In this document: positions 47,289-54,766 of the stretch, one piece after another
Position numbering within the stretch: the stretch's first letter is position 1
Layout: every line of letters begins with the position of its first letter
Notes under the pieces: model-generated
What the model was told of the DNA's origin: nothing
What the model saw: the letters and a program-made list of their open reading frames with translations, nothing else
Databases searched by the model: none
Translations under genes and position numbers: made by a program
Virus record (IMG/VR): IMGVR_UViG_3300047481_000755
Span: 1 to 64,000 of that record
DNA from: a virus
Direction: 5' to 3' (one strand)
Length of the DNA: 64,000 nt

Positions 47289-48602
47289 TTAGATCTTTTC
47301 TCCAGGAATAAAGCCACGAAAATGTAGGAAACGAGGGAAACGCAGGCTATACGTACCGTCCTGGTTCATTGTAATAGCATCAGCACGAATTTCAACGACT
47401 TGACCAATAAGGCTAGAACGGTTAATCCAAAACAGATCACGATCACTATCGCTAAAACCACTGCCGCAATTGACGGAAATATTTTTCCCGAGATCGGATC
47501 CGGAGCAAACCAATGCGCCCAGGCGTCCGACATTTCGTCCAGTACCTTCTTCAACATCAACAATCTCCAGACTTACCTCAATAAAAGGCTTGAGTTTTAG
47601 CCAACTTACTGTACGCTTACATTCATATGGAGCATCAGTATTCTTGATCATGATACCTTCATAGCCGCCATCAATCGCAATTTGATTGATTTCACGGAAT
47701 CGACGTTGACCCTCTTCAGTATCAAGATCAACCAACTCCTGTTCTAGAACTTCTACGTTCGGCGTTTCTTCTCGCCACAGATCCTTCCATGCCTGCAACT
47801 TAATACTACGTTGACATTGAGGACGATCCCATTTGCCAGCCTGAAATGCTTCAAGTGTAATGAAATCAAACAGATGAAGAACAGCATCACCCGCGTTTAC
47901 GTTACTCTTGCGATGAATTTGCTTCATCAAATCCTGAAAACTGCTGCTCATGACTTCACCATCAAAGACAACAGGTTCAGTAATACCAGTAACGGTACGA
48001 CGGAATTGTTCCTTGATATGTTCAAAGTTCACCAGTTCTTTGCCATTACGGCTGAATTGATCCACTCGTCCATCAGGATAAACAACAGTCAGAACACGAA
48101 CACCATCCAACTTGACTTCAATCAACTTCTTACCAGAAAGTTTGGATTCGTGATTAGCACTGTCTTGAGCCAGTTGACAACTAAACACAGGAATAGTATA
48201 CTGCGGCCAATGGTCTTCAACAACCTTGTTGATAGTTTTTTCGCTAACACCACAGCGTAGATCCTTAATCAGAATACGACGATACCATCCATTCCACTGT
48301 GTGTTTGTGGAATGATCCATCATATCTTCGATCAGATCACGCGCCGCATTGCCGGTAATTTCACGATTAATTAGCCGATTAACATTTGCGACAAATGAAG
48401 ACCATGGATAACCACCGCCATCAGTGCCACTACGTTCAGGCACTTGTTTGATGCCGAACGTAATCATAGGATCCAGTGCCAACTTACAGCCGGCAAAGAA
48501 TTCATCATTGCCAGACTGTGCTTCCGCAAGAATAATGGCTTCTTTGTTCAGACGACTGGGATGATTTTCCAGATGATTAATTACACGATAAACGTCGCTC
48601 AT
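47289..48602 (-). CDS. 30: ATP-dependent DNA ligase (T4 gp30 type)
   Basis: 437 residues from MSDVYRVINHLENH at 48602, an ATGA overlap with the SWIM gene and an AGGAG site. An N-terminal helical domain is followed by an adenylation domain whose lysine is K164 in LIEVKLDGVRV (T4 ligase K159). FDGEVMSSSF, YEGIMIKN and WLKLKP complete motifs III-V. It seals nicks between Okazaki fragments. The C-terminal OB domain ends in FRGFIPGEKI. GC content and codon use are higher than in the flanking genes. Confidence 0.92.
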   Translation of the reverse strand: MSDVYRVINHLENHPSRLNKEAIILAEAQSGNDEFFAGCKLALDPMITFGIKQVPERSGTDGGGYPWSSFVANVNRLINREITGNAARDLIEDMMDHSTNTQWNGWYRRILIKDLRCGVSEKTINKVVEDHWPQYTIPVFSCQLAQDSANHESKLSGKKLIEVKLDGVRVLTVVYPDGRVDQFSRNGKELVNFEHIKEQFRRTVTGITEPVVFDGEVMSSSFQDLMKQIHRKSNVNAGDAVLHLFDFITLEAFQAGKWDRPQCQRSIKLQAWKDLWREETPNVEVLEQELVDLDTEEGQRRFREINQIAIDGGYEGIMIKNTDAPYECKRTVSWLKLKPFIEVSLEIVDVEEGTGRNVGRLGALVCSGSDLGKNISVNCGSGFSDSDRDLFWINRSSLIGQVVEIRADAITMNQDGTYSLRFPRFLHFRGFIPGEKI

Positions 48603-48973
48603 TTCTGTTCTCCTTGAATTTTTGTTGCGTGCTTGCAACGACCATGAAACTTAAAACCGGTACACGAACACACAAACCGACCATCGATTTTGCTAACAGT
48701 ATAACTATCACCTTTGCTGCCCGCAACTGTCCAGGTAGGATGTGCGGGTTTTTCTTGCGTAGGCAACGCACCAAACGTATTAGCAACCTTGGCAAAAGTA
48801 CGACCACGAGTGTCAAACCCCATGGGCTTACTAAAGATGGTAAGATTGTTAGTACCAGCACGAACATACCCAATCATCTTGCTCTTGCTATCGTTAAGCA
48901 AGTAGATATGATTGGGAACTTCGCTAGAATTCCATTTGGTGGTTTCTTGATAGAACTGCATGTGTTGTCGCAT
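48599..48973 (-). CDS. SWIM-type zinc-finger protein
   Basis: 124 residues from the ATG at 48973. The C terminus VSKIDGRFVCSCTGFKFHGRCKH has the CxC..CxH spacing of SWIM zinc fingers. The N-terminal 80 residues contain PNHIYLLNDSKSKMIGYVR. It is coupled to the ligase gene by ATGA, and the pairing suggests a role in DNA joining or repair. It may start at a later ATG (residue 5). Confidence 0.75.
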   Translation of the reverse strand: MRQHMQFYQETTKWNSSEVPNHIYLLNDSKSKMIGYVRAGTNNLTIFSKPMGFDTRGRTFAKVANTFGALPTQEKPAHPTWTVAGSKGDSYTVSKIDGRFVCSCTGFKFHGRCKHATKIQGEQK

Positions 48974-48990
48974 CAAATGTCTAAGATGCT

Positions 48991-49019
48991 AGTGTACATC
49001 ATGTCCTATTTTGTGTCAA
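48991..49019 (-). promoter_or_regulatory. Sigma-70-like promoter for SWIM-ligase operon
   Basis: TTGACA (49019-49014), 17 bases, TACACT (48996-48991), 18 bases before the SWIM gene start. Confidence 0.65.
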
Positions 49020-49618
49020 ATTTTTCCTGCTAATACTATACGGCAAATATGTTCGGTTCTCTCAATATGCTCGAATGCTCTCCATGGCGAAGTGTCTACC
49101 GCAATAACTCCATGTCGGTCCATACCTACGATATTATATTTGATTTTACCCGTCACAGGATGATATCCAATATTTTTAACGCAGGCATCCGCTAATTCTT
49201 TAGTAATAGGCGGAATTAATGGTACATTAGGCGCTACACTAGTATATCTACTAAGTTCTGGAAATTCTTTAAGTAAATCTGGTAATTGAATTCCAGCATA
49301 CATCGCAGCAACAGTGTATGTAGGATGAAAATGTAATATAACTCGTACTTCAGTATCAATTACATTTTGAAGTGCTAAGTGTAGTGGTAATTCACCACTG
49401 GGTTTTAGATTATGACTTACATCAGTATATGGCAAACTTTCACCAGATAATGTTACTTTTTTAAACATTTCTGGCTGTAGAGTTTGTTTTCTAATACCAC
49501 TGGGCGTTACATAAAAATGATCACGATCATGCCATCGTATACTAGCATTACCATCTCTGGCAGTAATCCAATTACGACGATATGCTTCCTCGAATAATTC
49601 AGAGATAGTTTCTAACAT
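49016..49618 (-). CDS. Class II aldolase/adducin-family protein
   Basis: 200 residues. ARDGNASIR, TPSGIRK, KPSGELPLHLAL and LHFHPTYTVA mark the class II aldolase fold and its zinc histidines. MDRHGVIAVD and the terminal EHIERTEH add the third His region. Family members include fuculose-1-phosphate aldolase, ribulose-5-phosphate 4-epimerase and methylthioribulose-phosphate dehydratase; which is meant cannot be decided. It lies two bases after an AhpD-like fragment and behind a dual early/late promoter. Confidence 0.8.
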   Translation of the reverse strand: MLETISELFEEAYRRNWITARDGNASIRWHDRDHFYVTPSGIRKQTLQPEMFKKVTLSGESLPYTDVSHNLKPSGELPLHLALQNVIDTEVRVILHFHPTYTVAAMYAGIQLPDLLKEFPELSRYTSVAPNVPLIPPITKELADACVKNIGYHPVTGKIKYNIVGMDRHGVIAVDTSPWRAFEHIERTEHICRIVLAGKI

Positions 49619-49619
49619 A

Positions 49620-49736
49620 TTATGAATTTAGTAAACGACTAACAGATGTAATTACGGCAGAAATACGTCCAATATCACGTAATTGTTCTACAGTATAACC
49701 TTCTTTCTTTAGTGTATCGTAGTGTGCCTTACTCAT
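49620..49736 (-). pseudogene. Remnant of AhpD C terminus (38 aa)
   Basis: From the ATG at 49736 the frame encodes SKAHYDTLKKEGYTVEQL and then RDIGRISAVITSVSRLLNS. The full AhpD-like protein at 50616-51134 ends SAHYKGLKAMGYTVEQLRDI... with about two thirds identity over 35 residues. The CxxC catalytic pair and everything upstream are missing. The two DNA copies are clearly diverged, so this is an old duplicate or the original 3' end displaced when the HNH gene entered. It may still be translated. Confidence 0.75.
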
Positions 49737-49857
49737 TGATGTTATATACCTTTGCTAAAGCCCGCGTCTGAGACGGTTAATGATGTCATATTATGACTCC
49801 TTTATATGTTATTGCCTAACAAACTTCGACACGAGGTACTCTGTTTAGGATGCTATC

Positions 49858-49886
49858 AGCATAGCAAAAGTATTTATACTTGTCAA
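49858..49886 (-). promoter_or_regulatory. Dual early/late promoter before aldolase
   Basis: TTGACA (49886-49881), 17 bases, TATGCT (49863-49858). The spacer contains a perfect late box TATAAATACT (49878-49871 for the eight-base core), so both polymerase forms could start here. The region 49737-49914 holds no other feature I can support. Confidence 0.65.
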
Positions 49887-49914
49887 CAAGTAATTAAACT
49901 AATTTTGCCAAAAA

Positions 49915-50604
49915 TTATTCTTTTGATTTACAGTTGTCGCCGTGCCAACGATTGAACATTCCAGAACTAACTGTCTTGCTACAATGTCCGCAGGTTTTTT
50001 TGATTTGGCTTGGGTGTGTTCCGTTTGCCAGTTGATTCTTTACAGACTGTCCGCCCAAAAAGTTATGACTACCTTCTGCTACTCGTTTTTGGTTAGTTTT
50101 ACGAGATACTTCTCCGCCCAAAAACGGATGGGTTCCATTCTTGACTTTTACTAACTCTTTTTCACGAGCCCAATCTTTGTCCAAAAAGGTATGGTTGCCT
50201 TCTGCTATTCGTTTTAGATTTCGCTGTGATGCTTTGTCACTGTCTTGCCAGTGATGCTCGCCTGCTTCTACCAAACGCTGTTGTGTTCGCTTTTGAATCT
50301 TACCGCCCAAAAAGTTATGTGTGCCATTCTCAACTGCTTCTAATGCCGCCATTCTTGACAGGTTAGATTTTTCTTCAGGGCGCATCTTTAGTGCTCCAGA
50401 GATCAACAAACAAGCATACCAGTCTCCTTGACTGTGGTGTATGTCGTAGTGTTCTTGGATAGTGACTGCTTTTAAGTTTGACGGATCATTGTTAGTATGA
50501 TCCCCGTCAATGTGATGTATTTCATAAGAGCGTCCATCAGCATCAACGGGTATCTTACCGTGGTGCTTTTGATATATGTTTCTATAAGATCTATCTCGTC
50601 TCAT
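49915..50604 (-). CDS. HNH homing endonuclease with repeated GTHxFLGG motifs
   Basis: 229 residues from MRRDRSYRNIYQKHHG at 50604. The N-terminal HNH core is EIHHIDGDHTNNDPSNLKAV. The rest is a chain of five short units, each with NGTHxFLGGxxx..KxxxxRVAEGxH, ending in a zinc motif CGHCSKTVSSGMFNRWHGDNC. It lies between intact AhpD and the AhpD remnant. No Shine-Dalgarno motif is seen; the start lies in a large hairpin (50571-50617). Confidence 0.85.
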   Translation of the reverse strand: MRRDRSYRNIYQKHHGKIPVDADGRSYEIHHIDGDHTNNDPSNLKAVTIQEHYDIHHSQGDWYACLLISGALKMRPEEKSNLSRMAALEAVENGTHNFLGGKIQKRTQQRLVEAGEHHWQDSDKASQRNLKRIAEGNHTFLDKDWAREKELVKVKNGTHPFLGGEVSRKTNQKRVAEGSHNFLGGQSVKNQLANGTHPSQIKKTCGHCSKTVSSGMFNRWHGDNCKSKE

Positions 50605-50617
50605 AGAAATATTTATC
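50571..50617 (-). promoter_or_regulatory. 19-bp imperfect hairpin over HNH start with late box
   Basis: GATAAATATTTCTATGAGA (minus strand, 50617-50599) pairs with a 3' arm (50589-50571) at 16 of 19 positions plus a G-U pair. The 5' arm holds both GATAAATA and the start codon at 50604. This is a variant of the hairpin arrangement seen at the other endonuclease genes; here the AUG is in the 5' arm. Confidence 0.5.
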
Positions 50618-51134
50618 AACTATTCAGCACCTTCGCTACACTATTCATTACTGCCGCGATTCTACCTATGTCTCGTAGTTGCTCTACGGTATAGCCCATA
50701 GCCTTCAAGCCTTTGTAATGAGCAGAAATACAAAATTCGCATTTGCCAACAATACTAGCGGCCAAACTATATGCTTCAAAACGTGCTTTTGTAGTGCCGC
50801 CATGTGTGGCAATAGCATTCATTCTCAATTGTGCCGGTAGGCCCTTGAGTTGTTCATCGCCCGTCATTTCAACGTATGGATACCATACATTGTTTTGTGC
50901 CATAATACTAGCAGCGGTAATTGCGGCCTCTGCCTCTTTACGATCAGCAATTTGTGAATGTAGCCATGTCCAGAATCCGCTTCTGCCCGTAGCAAACGCT
51001 GCTGCTAGTGCTACGGCTTCAGCCTCTTCAACAGGCAGAGAACTGCGTTTAATAACGGCATCTAAATTTAGTTTTGTGTCTTTAGCATAATCAGGAATAC
51101 TATTTTCCTTTAATGCGTCTACCCATTGAGTCAT
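50616..51134 (-). CDS. ahpD: AhpD-like alkylhydroperoxidase
   Basis: 172 residues. The start NSIPDYAKDTKLNLDAVI, the middle LPAQLRMNAIATHGGTTKARFEAYS and the active site GKCEFCISAHYK (Cys132, Cys135, His139) match AhpD of Mycobacterium. AhpD reduces AhpC using dihydrolipoamide-linked electrons. An AhpC gene lies 1.15 kb upstream in the same operon, with GMP reductase between. The HNH gene follows within 11 bases. Confidence 0.85.
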   Translation of the reverse strand: MTQWVDALKENSIPDYAKDTKLNLDAVIKRSSLPVEEAEAVALAAAFATGRSGFWTWLHSQIADRKEAEAAITAASIMAQNNVWYPYVEMTGDEQLKGLPAQLRMNAIATHGGTTKARFEAYSLAASIVGKCEFCISAHYKGLKAMGYTVEQLRDIGRIAAVMNSVAKVLNS

Positions 51135-51143
51135 TATTTTCCT

Positions 51144-52268
51144 TTACTTTAAAAATACATCGTTAATTTGTCTGTTCACTTTGATAAATGTAGTACATTT
51201 AGGTAGTTGTTTTAGGCTAGGTGCGCCAACATAGGTACATGTACTGCGTAAACCACCTAATAAATCAAGAATAGTAGTTTCAGCGGGACCTCTGTAAGGC
51301 ACTTCTACTGTTCTGCCTTCACTGCTGCGATAATTAGCAACACCACCATGATGTTTAGTCATAGCGGTATCACTACTCATGCCGTAAAACTCTACCATCT
51401 TTTTTGAAACATATTTTGGATGATATCTAACATGTGGCATAAGCAGGCTGTTATCATTATGATTACCTATGTTGATTTTATCTTGCTCAGTTGATTGATA
51501 AACGTGTTCAACTATTGTGCCACCGCCCTCATCATGACCTGCTAACATGCCACCGAGCATAACAAAATCTGCGCCGGCACCAAATGCTTTAGCCACATCG
51601 CCTGGGCAAGTACAGCCCCCATCAGCAATAATATGGGCATCGAGGCCATGCGCCGCATCAGCGCATTCAATAATCGCCGAAAGCTGCGGATAACCAACGC
51701 CAGTCTGAATCCTAGTGGTACATACCGATCCCGGCCCAATTCCAACTTTGACAATATCTGCTCCTCGTAGTATCAATTCCTGGGTCATATCAGCAGTGAC
51801 CACATTACCGGCAATTATGGTAGCAGTTGGAAACGACCGTCTAATCTGTGATACATATTCTCCGAAATGTTCACTGTATCCATTAGCGATATCAATACAA
51901 ATGAATTGTATGCTAGGATTGTTTTTCAATACATAATTTAGTTTGCGAAAATCAGACTCGCTGGTTCCGGAAGTAACTGCGAAATAATTCTTATCTAACG
52001 CACTTATATTAGACTTGATATCTTCTTCTTGATATGATTTCACCAAGCAGGTAAACATTCCATGCTTTTGTAATGTGATTGCCATGGCAAATGTACCTAC
52101 GCCGTCCATATTACTGGCCATTATAGGTACACCTTGCCATGTTCGTCCGCTATGTTTAAACCGATATTCACGATTTAGCGACACCTCTTTGCGGCTGCTC
52201 AAGGTGCTGCGTTTTGGACGAATTAACACATCACGAAAATCAAGTTTTGTATCTTCTTCAATTCTCAT
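51144..52268 (-). CDS. guaC: GMP reductase (GuaC/IMPDH family)
   Basis: 374 residues. [24 protein letters not shown] is the GMP reductase N terminus (IMP dehydrogenase has a different start and a CBS domain, absent here). Catalytic Cys lies in [29 protein letters not shown] and [24 protein letters not shown] follow. It converts GMP to IMP with NADPH, feeding adenine nucleotide synthesis. The length is near E. coli GuaC (347). It lies between ahpD and ahpC. Confidence 0.88.
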   Translation of the reverse strand: MRIEEDTKLDFRDVLIRPKRSTLSSRKEVSLNREYRFKHSGRTWQGVPIMASNMDGVGTFAMAITLQKHGMFTCLVKSYQEEDIKSNISALDKNYFAVTSGTSESDFRKLNYVLKNNPSIQFICIDIANGYSEHFGEYVSQIRRSFPTATIIAGNVVTADMTQELILRGADIVKVGIGPGSVCTTRIQTGVGYPQLSAIIECADAAHGLDAHIIADGGCTCPGDVAKAFGAGADFVMLGGMLAGHDEGGGTIVEHVYQSTEQDKINIGNHNDNSLLMPHVRYHPKYVSKKMVEFYGMSSDTAMTKHHGGVANYRSSEGRTVEVPYRGPAETTILDLLGGLRSTCTYVGAPSLKQLPKCTTFIKVNRQINDVFLK

Positions 52269-52285
52269 GTGTGTTTATCTAGATG

Positions 52286-52843
52286 TTATAGAGTTTCGCC
52301 GCCTACAGTGCGGTTACAGGCACAAAGTTCACCCGTTTGTAGCGCATCTAAAACTCGTAGAGTTTCTTCTGGACTACGACCAACATTTAGGTTGTTGACG
52401 GTAACGTGTTGAATAACGTTATCTGGATCAACAATAAATGTAGCACGAAGTGCCGCGCCGGCTGGATTGAAGAATACGCCTAATTGTTCAACTAGACTTA
52501 GGTTTACAAATTCTTCACCGTCCCATGAACCACGTTGTGTATCAGCGAATTGAATATGACGGATCTTACCTAGATCGTCGTGATTACGTTGCCATGCCAG
52601 TTTACAGAACTCGTTATCAGTGCTGCCCGTTAGTAGTACAGCATCCCGATCAGCAAAATCTTGGAACAACTTGTCATAAGCAACAATTTCTGTTGGGCAT
52701 ACGAAAGTAAAATCCTTTGGATAAAAGACAATTACCTTCCACTTGCCAGGAAAACTGGCTGGAGTAATATCAAAAAACTGATCACTACCTGGATTAACAC
52801 CAGTAACTACAAATTGTTCTAACTTATCACCTACTGTTTTCAT
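52286..52843 (-). CDS. ahpC: AhpC-type peroxiredoxin
   Basis: 185 residues, typical 2-Cys peroxiredoxin. The peroxidatic Cys49 is in KDFTFVCPTEIVAYDK and the resolving cysteines are in TGELCACNRT (174, 176). The CxC at the C terminus is the mark of AhpC proteins that partner with AhpD (mycobacterial type). It reduces H2O2 and organic peroxides. A strong AAGGAAAA site precedes the ATG. Next upstream is the outer-membrane protein gene. Confidence 0.9.
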   Translation of the reverse strand: MKTVGDKLEQFVVTGVNPGSDQFFDITPASFPGKWKVIVFYPKDFTFVCPTEIVAYDKLFQDFADRDAVLLTGSTDNEFCKLAWQRNHDDLGKIRHIQFADTQRGSWDGEEFVNLSLVEQLGVFFNPAGAALRATFIVDPDNVIQHVTVNNLNVGRSPEETLRVLDALQTGELCACNRTVGGETL

Positions 52844-52864
52844 ATTTTCCTTATTGTGAAATAA

Positions 52865-53314
52865 TTAAAATGTGTAACGAACGCTCATGGATACGCGATT
52901 GCCATTGCTGGCATTTACCCTTGATTGTCCCAGTTGATGTGACCAATCAACTACCGCACGTACACGGTCAACGATTGGCATTGATGCTTCTACGCCCGCA
53001 GTCATGGCAAGACCGTTATCACTGTTTTGATTGCTCAGATAAGCGGCGCCCAGTGTAGGAGTAATCGTCACAGGGCCAATCTTGGCAACATCGTATCCAG
53101 CAACTACACTCCAACGGTCCTGATCATTGCCAGTAACGGCGGTGCGTGAATAACCTAGCGTAAGGGAGGTTGGTCCCATGCTATGACCAAATGTTAATCC
53201 GCCATAGTTACGATTTGGGTTAGAAAAATCACGACCAGCAGTTACGCCTAGTTCTAGGGCAGAGGCTGATAGAGTTGCTAGAGATAGAGTTGCGATTGCT
53301 AAAATTTTCTTCAT
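52865..53314 (-). CDS. Small outer-membrane beta-barrel protein
   Basis: 149 residues. The signal peptide MKKILAIATLSLATLSASA is followed by alternating beta strands (LGVTAGRD, GLTFGHSMGPTSLTLGYSR, VVAGYDVAKIGPVTITPTLGAAYLS). The C-terminal MSVRYTF ends in the Phe typical of BAM-assembled proteins. About eight strands are expected. Phage outer-membrane proteins such as Lom alter the host surface or block superinfection; a role here is inferred. It has its own promoter (53342-53370). Confidence 0.8.
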   Translation of the reverse strand: MKKILAIATLSLATLSASALELGVTAGRDFSNPNRNYGGLTFGHSMGPTSLTLGYSRTAVTGNDQDRWSVVAGYDVAKIGPVTITPTLGAAYLSNQNSDNGLAMTAGVEASMPIVDRVRAVVDWSHQLGQSRVNASNGNRVSMSVRYTF

Positions 53315-53341
53315 ATTGTTCCTTATGTTTAAAGAGAAATA

Positions 53342-53370
53342 ATTATATATGCTCCACCGCCGGAAGTAAA
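53342..53370 (-). promoter_or_regulatory. Sigma-70-like promoter for outer-membrane protein gene
   Basis: TTTACT (53370-53365), 17 bases, perfect TATAAT (53347-53342), 28 bases before the start at 53314. The -35 is weak, the -10 consensus. Confidence 0.5.
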
Positions 53371-53389
53371 TAAAAATGGTTGAACTGTT

Positions 53390-53668
53390 ATGGACAAAGA
53401 AAGAATACCAAAAAATTTACGACGAATGGTCATTGAAAGAGATGGATTGCGTTGTGTGTATTGCGACGAAGATTTGGCAGGTGCCGAAGTTCATCTAGAT
53501 CATGTGATACCAGAAAGTAGGGGCGGCCCAACTAATTACGAAAATCTACAGGTAACTTGTCGTAAGTGTAATCTAGCGAAAGGTATATTAAGTGAAGATG
53601 AATTTACAGATAAACTTCGTCAGAGAGCACTTAATATTTTAAGTAGATTAGGGCCTGCTCGTCGTTAA
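53390..53668 (+). CDS. HNH endonuclease (McrA-like)
   Basis: 92 residues on the plus strand. VIERDGLRCVYCDEDLAGAEVHLDHVIPESRGGPTNYENLQVTCRKCN (blocks: RCVYC, HLDHVIPESRGG, NYENLQVTCRKCN) is a complete zinc-bound HNH domain. It is a short stand-alone nuclease, possibly homing or packaging-linked. It converges on the DUF2452 gene with no gap and no recognisable ribosome-binding site. Confidence 0.82.
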   Translation: MDKERIPKNLRRMVIERDGLRCVYCDEDLAGAEVHLDHVIPESRGGPTNYENLQVTCRKCNLAKGILSEDEFTDKLRQRALNILSRLGPARR

Positions 53669-54163
53669 CTATTCAATAATATTGCCATCAGCATCAACTT
53701 CTGACCAAGTATAATCACCTAGCCATTTTACTCTGGCGATATATTCAAGGTCATCAGTAACTAAACTATCACCAGGTCCATGGTGACACAGTATTACTTT
53801 ACTCTTTCTAGAATCAAATGCTAACCAATAACATTGATCGTGATAGACTTGAAATTGATATTCAGCAGCATGTACTTGGTCGGTTATATCTAATTTGCGT
53901 TTTATTTGTGCTGCTTGTTTTTGTAGCACCAATACTAATTCCATAATGCGATTATATTCTTGTTTGGCATGTAGTCTTGCTACATTTATCATTATGTCTT
54001 TTTGCCGTTCAACAGGAACTAAATCAAATTTGGGTCCACCTGCCTCAACTGGGTACGGTGTTACATTTCTATTGAAAAAGTTTACAATATCTCCACCTGG
54101 ATTAATATCGTAACTGGTACGACCTTTAGAGATATTACTGATTTCGTTTGATGTTTCAGACAT
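53669..54163 (-). CDS. DUF2452-like protein
   Basis: 164 residues. The start GRTSYDINPGGDIVNFF and the ending IARVKWLGDYTWSEVDADGN, with the middle AAQIKRKLDITDQVHAAEYQFQVYHDQCYWL, match the DUF2452 family (helical, then a conserved TW motif). The family is found in bacteria and phages without known function. Confidence 0.7.
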   Translation of the reverse strand: MSETSNEISNISKGRTSYDINPGGDIVNFFNRNVTPYPVEAGGPKFDLVPVERQKDIMINVARLHAKQEYNRIMELVLVLQKQAAQIKRKLDITDQVHAAEYQFQVYHDQCYWLAFDSRKSKVILCHHGPGDSLVTDDLEYIARVKWLGDYTWSEVDADGNIIE

Positions 54164-54175
54164 TATGTGATTAAT

Positions 54176-54289
54176 ATATTAAGAAGTGTACTTATTCTGG
54201 CTCCGTGCCGTAGCATATCAACACACAGATTCCGCCCTCATCATCTGTTCGGGCTTCAGATATAAATCATGAAGTACACTTCTTAATAT
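54176..54289 (-). ncRNA. Structured 114-base element with 18-bp terminal helix and pseudoknot
   Basis: ATATTAAGAAGTGTACTT (54176-54193) and its exact complement (54272-54289) form an 18-bp stem around 78 bases. Inside, ATATC/GATAT (54215-54219 with 54259-54263) encloses a GCCC/GGGC stem (54234-54237, 54251-54254). The loop ATCTG (54243-54247) can pair with CAGAT (54226-54230), giving an H-type pseudoknot; a GGCTCCGTGCC hairpin lies on the other side. The element occupies the whole gap between the Nudix and DUF2452 genes. No tRNA or riboswitch that I know fits; a MITE-like inverted-repeat element is the alternative. Confidence 0.5.
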
Positions 54290-54290
54290 G

Positions 54291-54764
54291 TTATTTGCTA
54301 TATTTCTGTAATAGATTTATGCTGGCAGGATCAGCCAATAATAATTTTAGTCCAGGGTGTAATGGAGTAGGCCAATCACCATATTCTACCCACGCATAAC
54401 CCTGACTTTCCCAGTCTAATTTAGGTGTAAATTCACCGTCTACTAATGCTAAGAAATTGTAATAGACGAATCCCGAACTGTGTTTAAACACATACATAGG
54501 CAACAATTTCATCTTGCCATTGTACCCTGCTTCTTCACGGACTTCTCTGCGAGCGGCAGTTTCTGGGCTTTCATTGCCATCAATGGCACCACCCCATGTG
54601 CCCCATGTACCTGGTTGTTCTACATAATTACTACGGTGAGCAATACAAATTCTACCGGTGTCAAGGGCTTGAAATAGGCATCCAGCGCCACGACGACCCC
54701 AGAACCCAGTCTTCACTAACTGTTCACGATGATCGCTATCGTTACTAATTTCTTTGATTCTCAT
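54291..54764 (-). CDS. Nudix hydrolase
   Basis: 157 residues. Nudix box GAIDGNESPETAARREVREEAGY (blocks: GAIDGNES, AARREVREEAGY) has the REUxEExGU core. It removes nucleotide or mRNA cap-like moieties; the exact substrate is unknown. The start MRIKEISND resembles the shared N terminus of nearby proteins but lacks the final L/I-x-E site. Its stop abuts the structured element. Confidence 0.85.
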   Translation of the reverse strand: MRIKEISNDSDHREQLVKTGFWGRRGAGCLFQALDTGRICIAHRSNYVEQPGTWGTWGGAIDGNESPETAARREVREEAGYNGKMKLLPMYVFKHSSGFVYYNFLALVDGEFTPKLDWESQGYAWVEYGDWPTPLHPGLKLLLADPASINLLQKYSK

Positions 54765-54766
54765 GG

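Noticed and set aside
47811-48260. 149-residue plus-strand open frame inside the DNA ligase gene
   Set aside because: A shadow of the ligase codons; no ribosome-binding site and no recognisable domain.
54176-54289. Hammerhead ribozyme or tRNA in the structured element
   Set aside because: The GATGAGG and GGAA fragments do not have the CUGAUGA...GAAA order, and the 18-bp end helix and arm sizes do not fit a tRNA cloverleaf.
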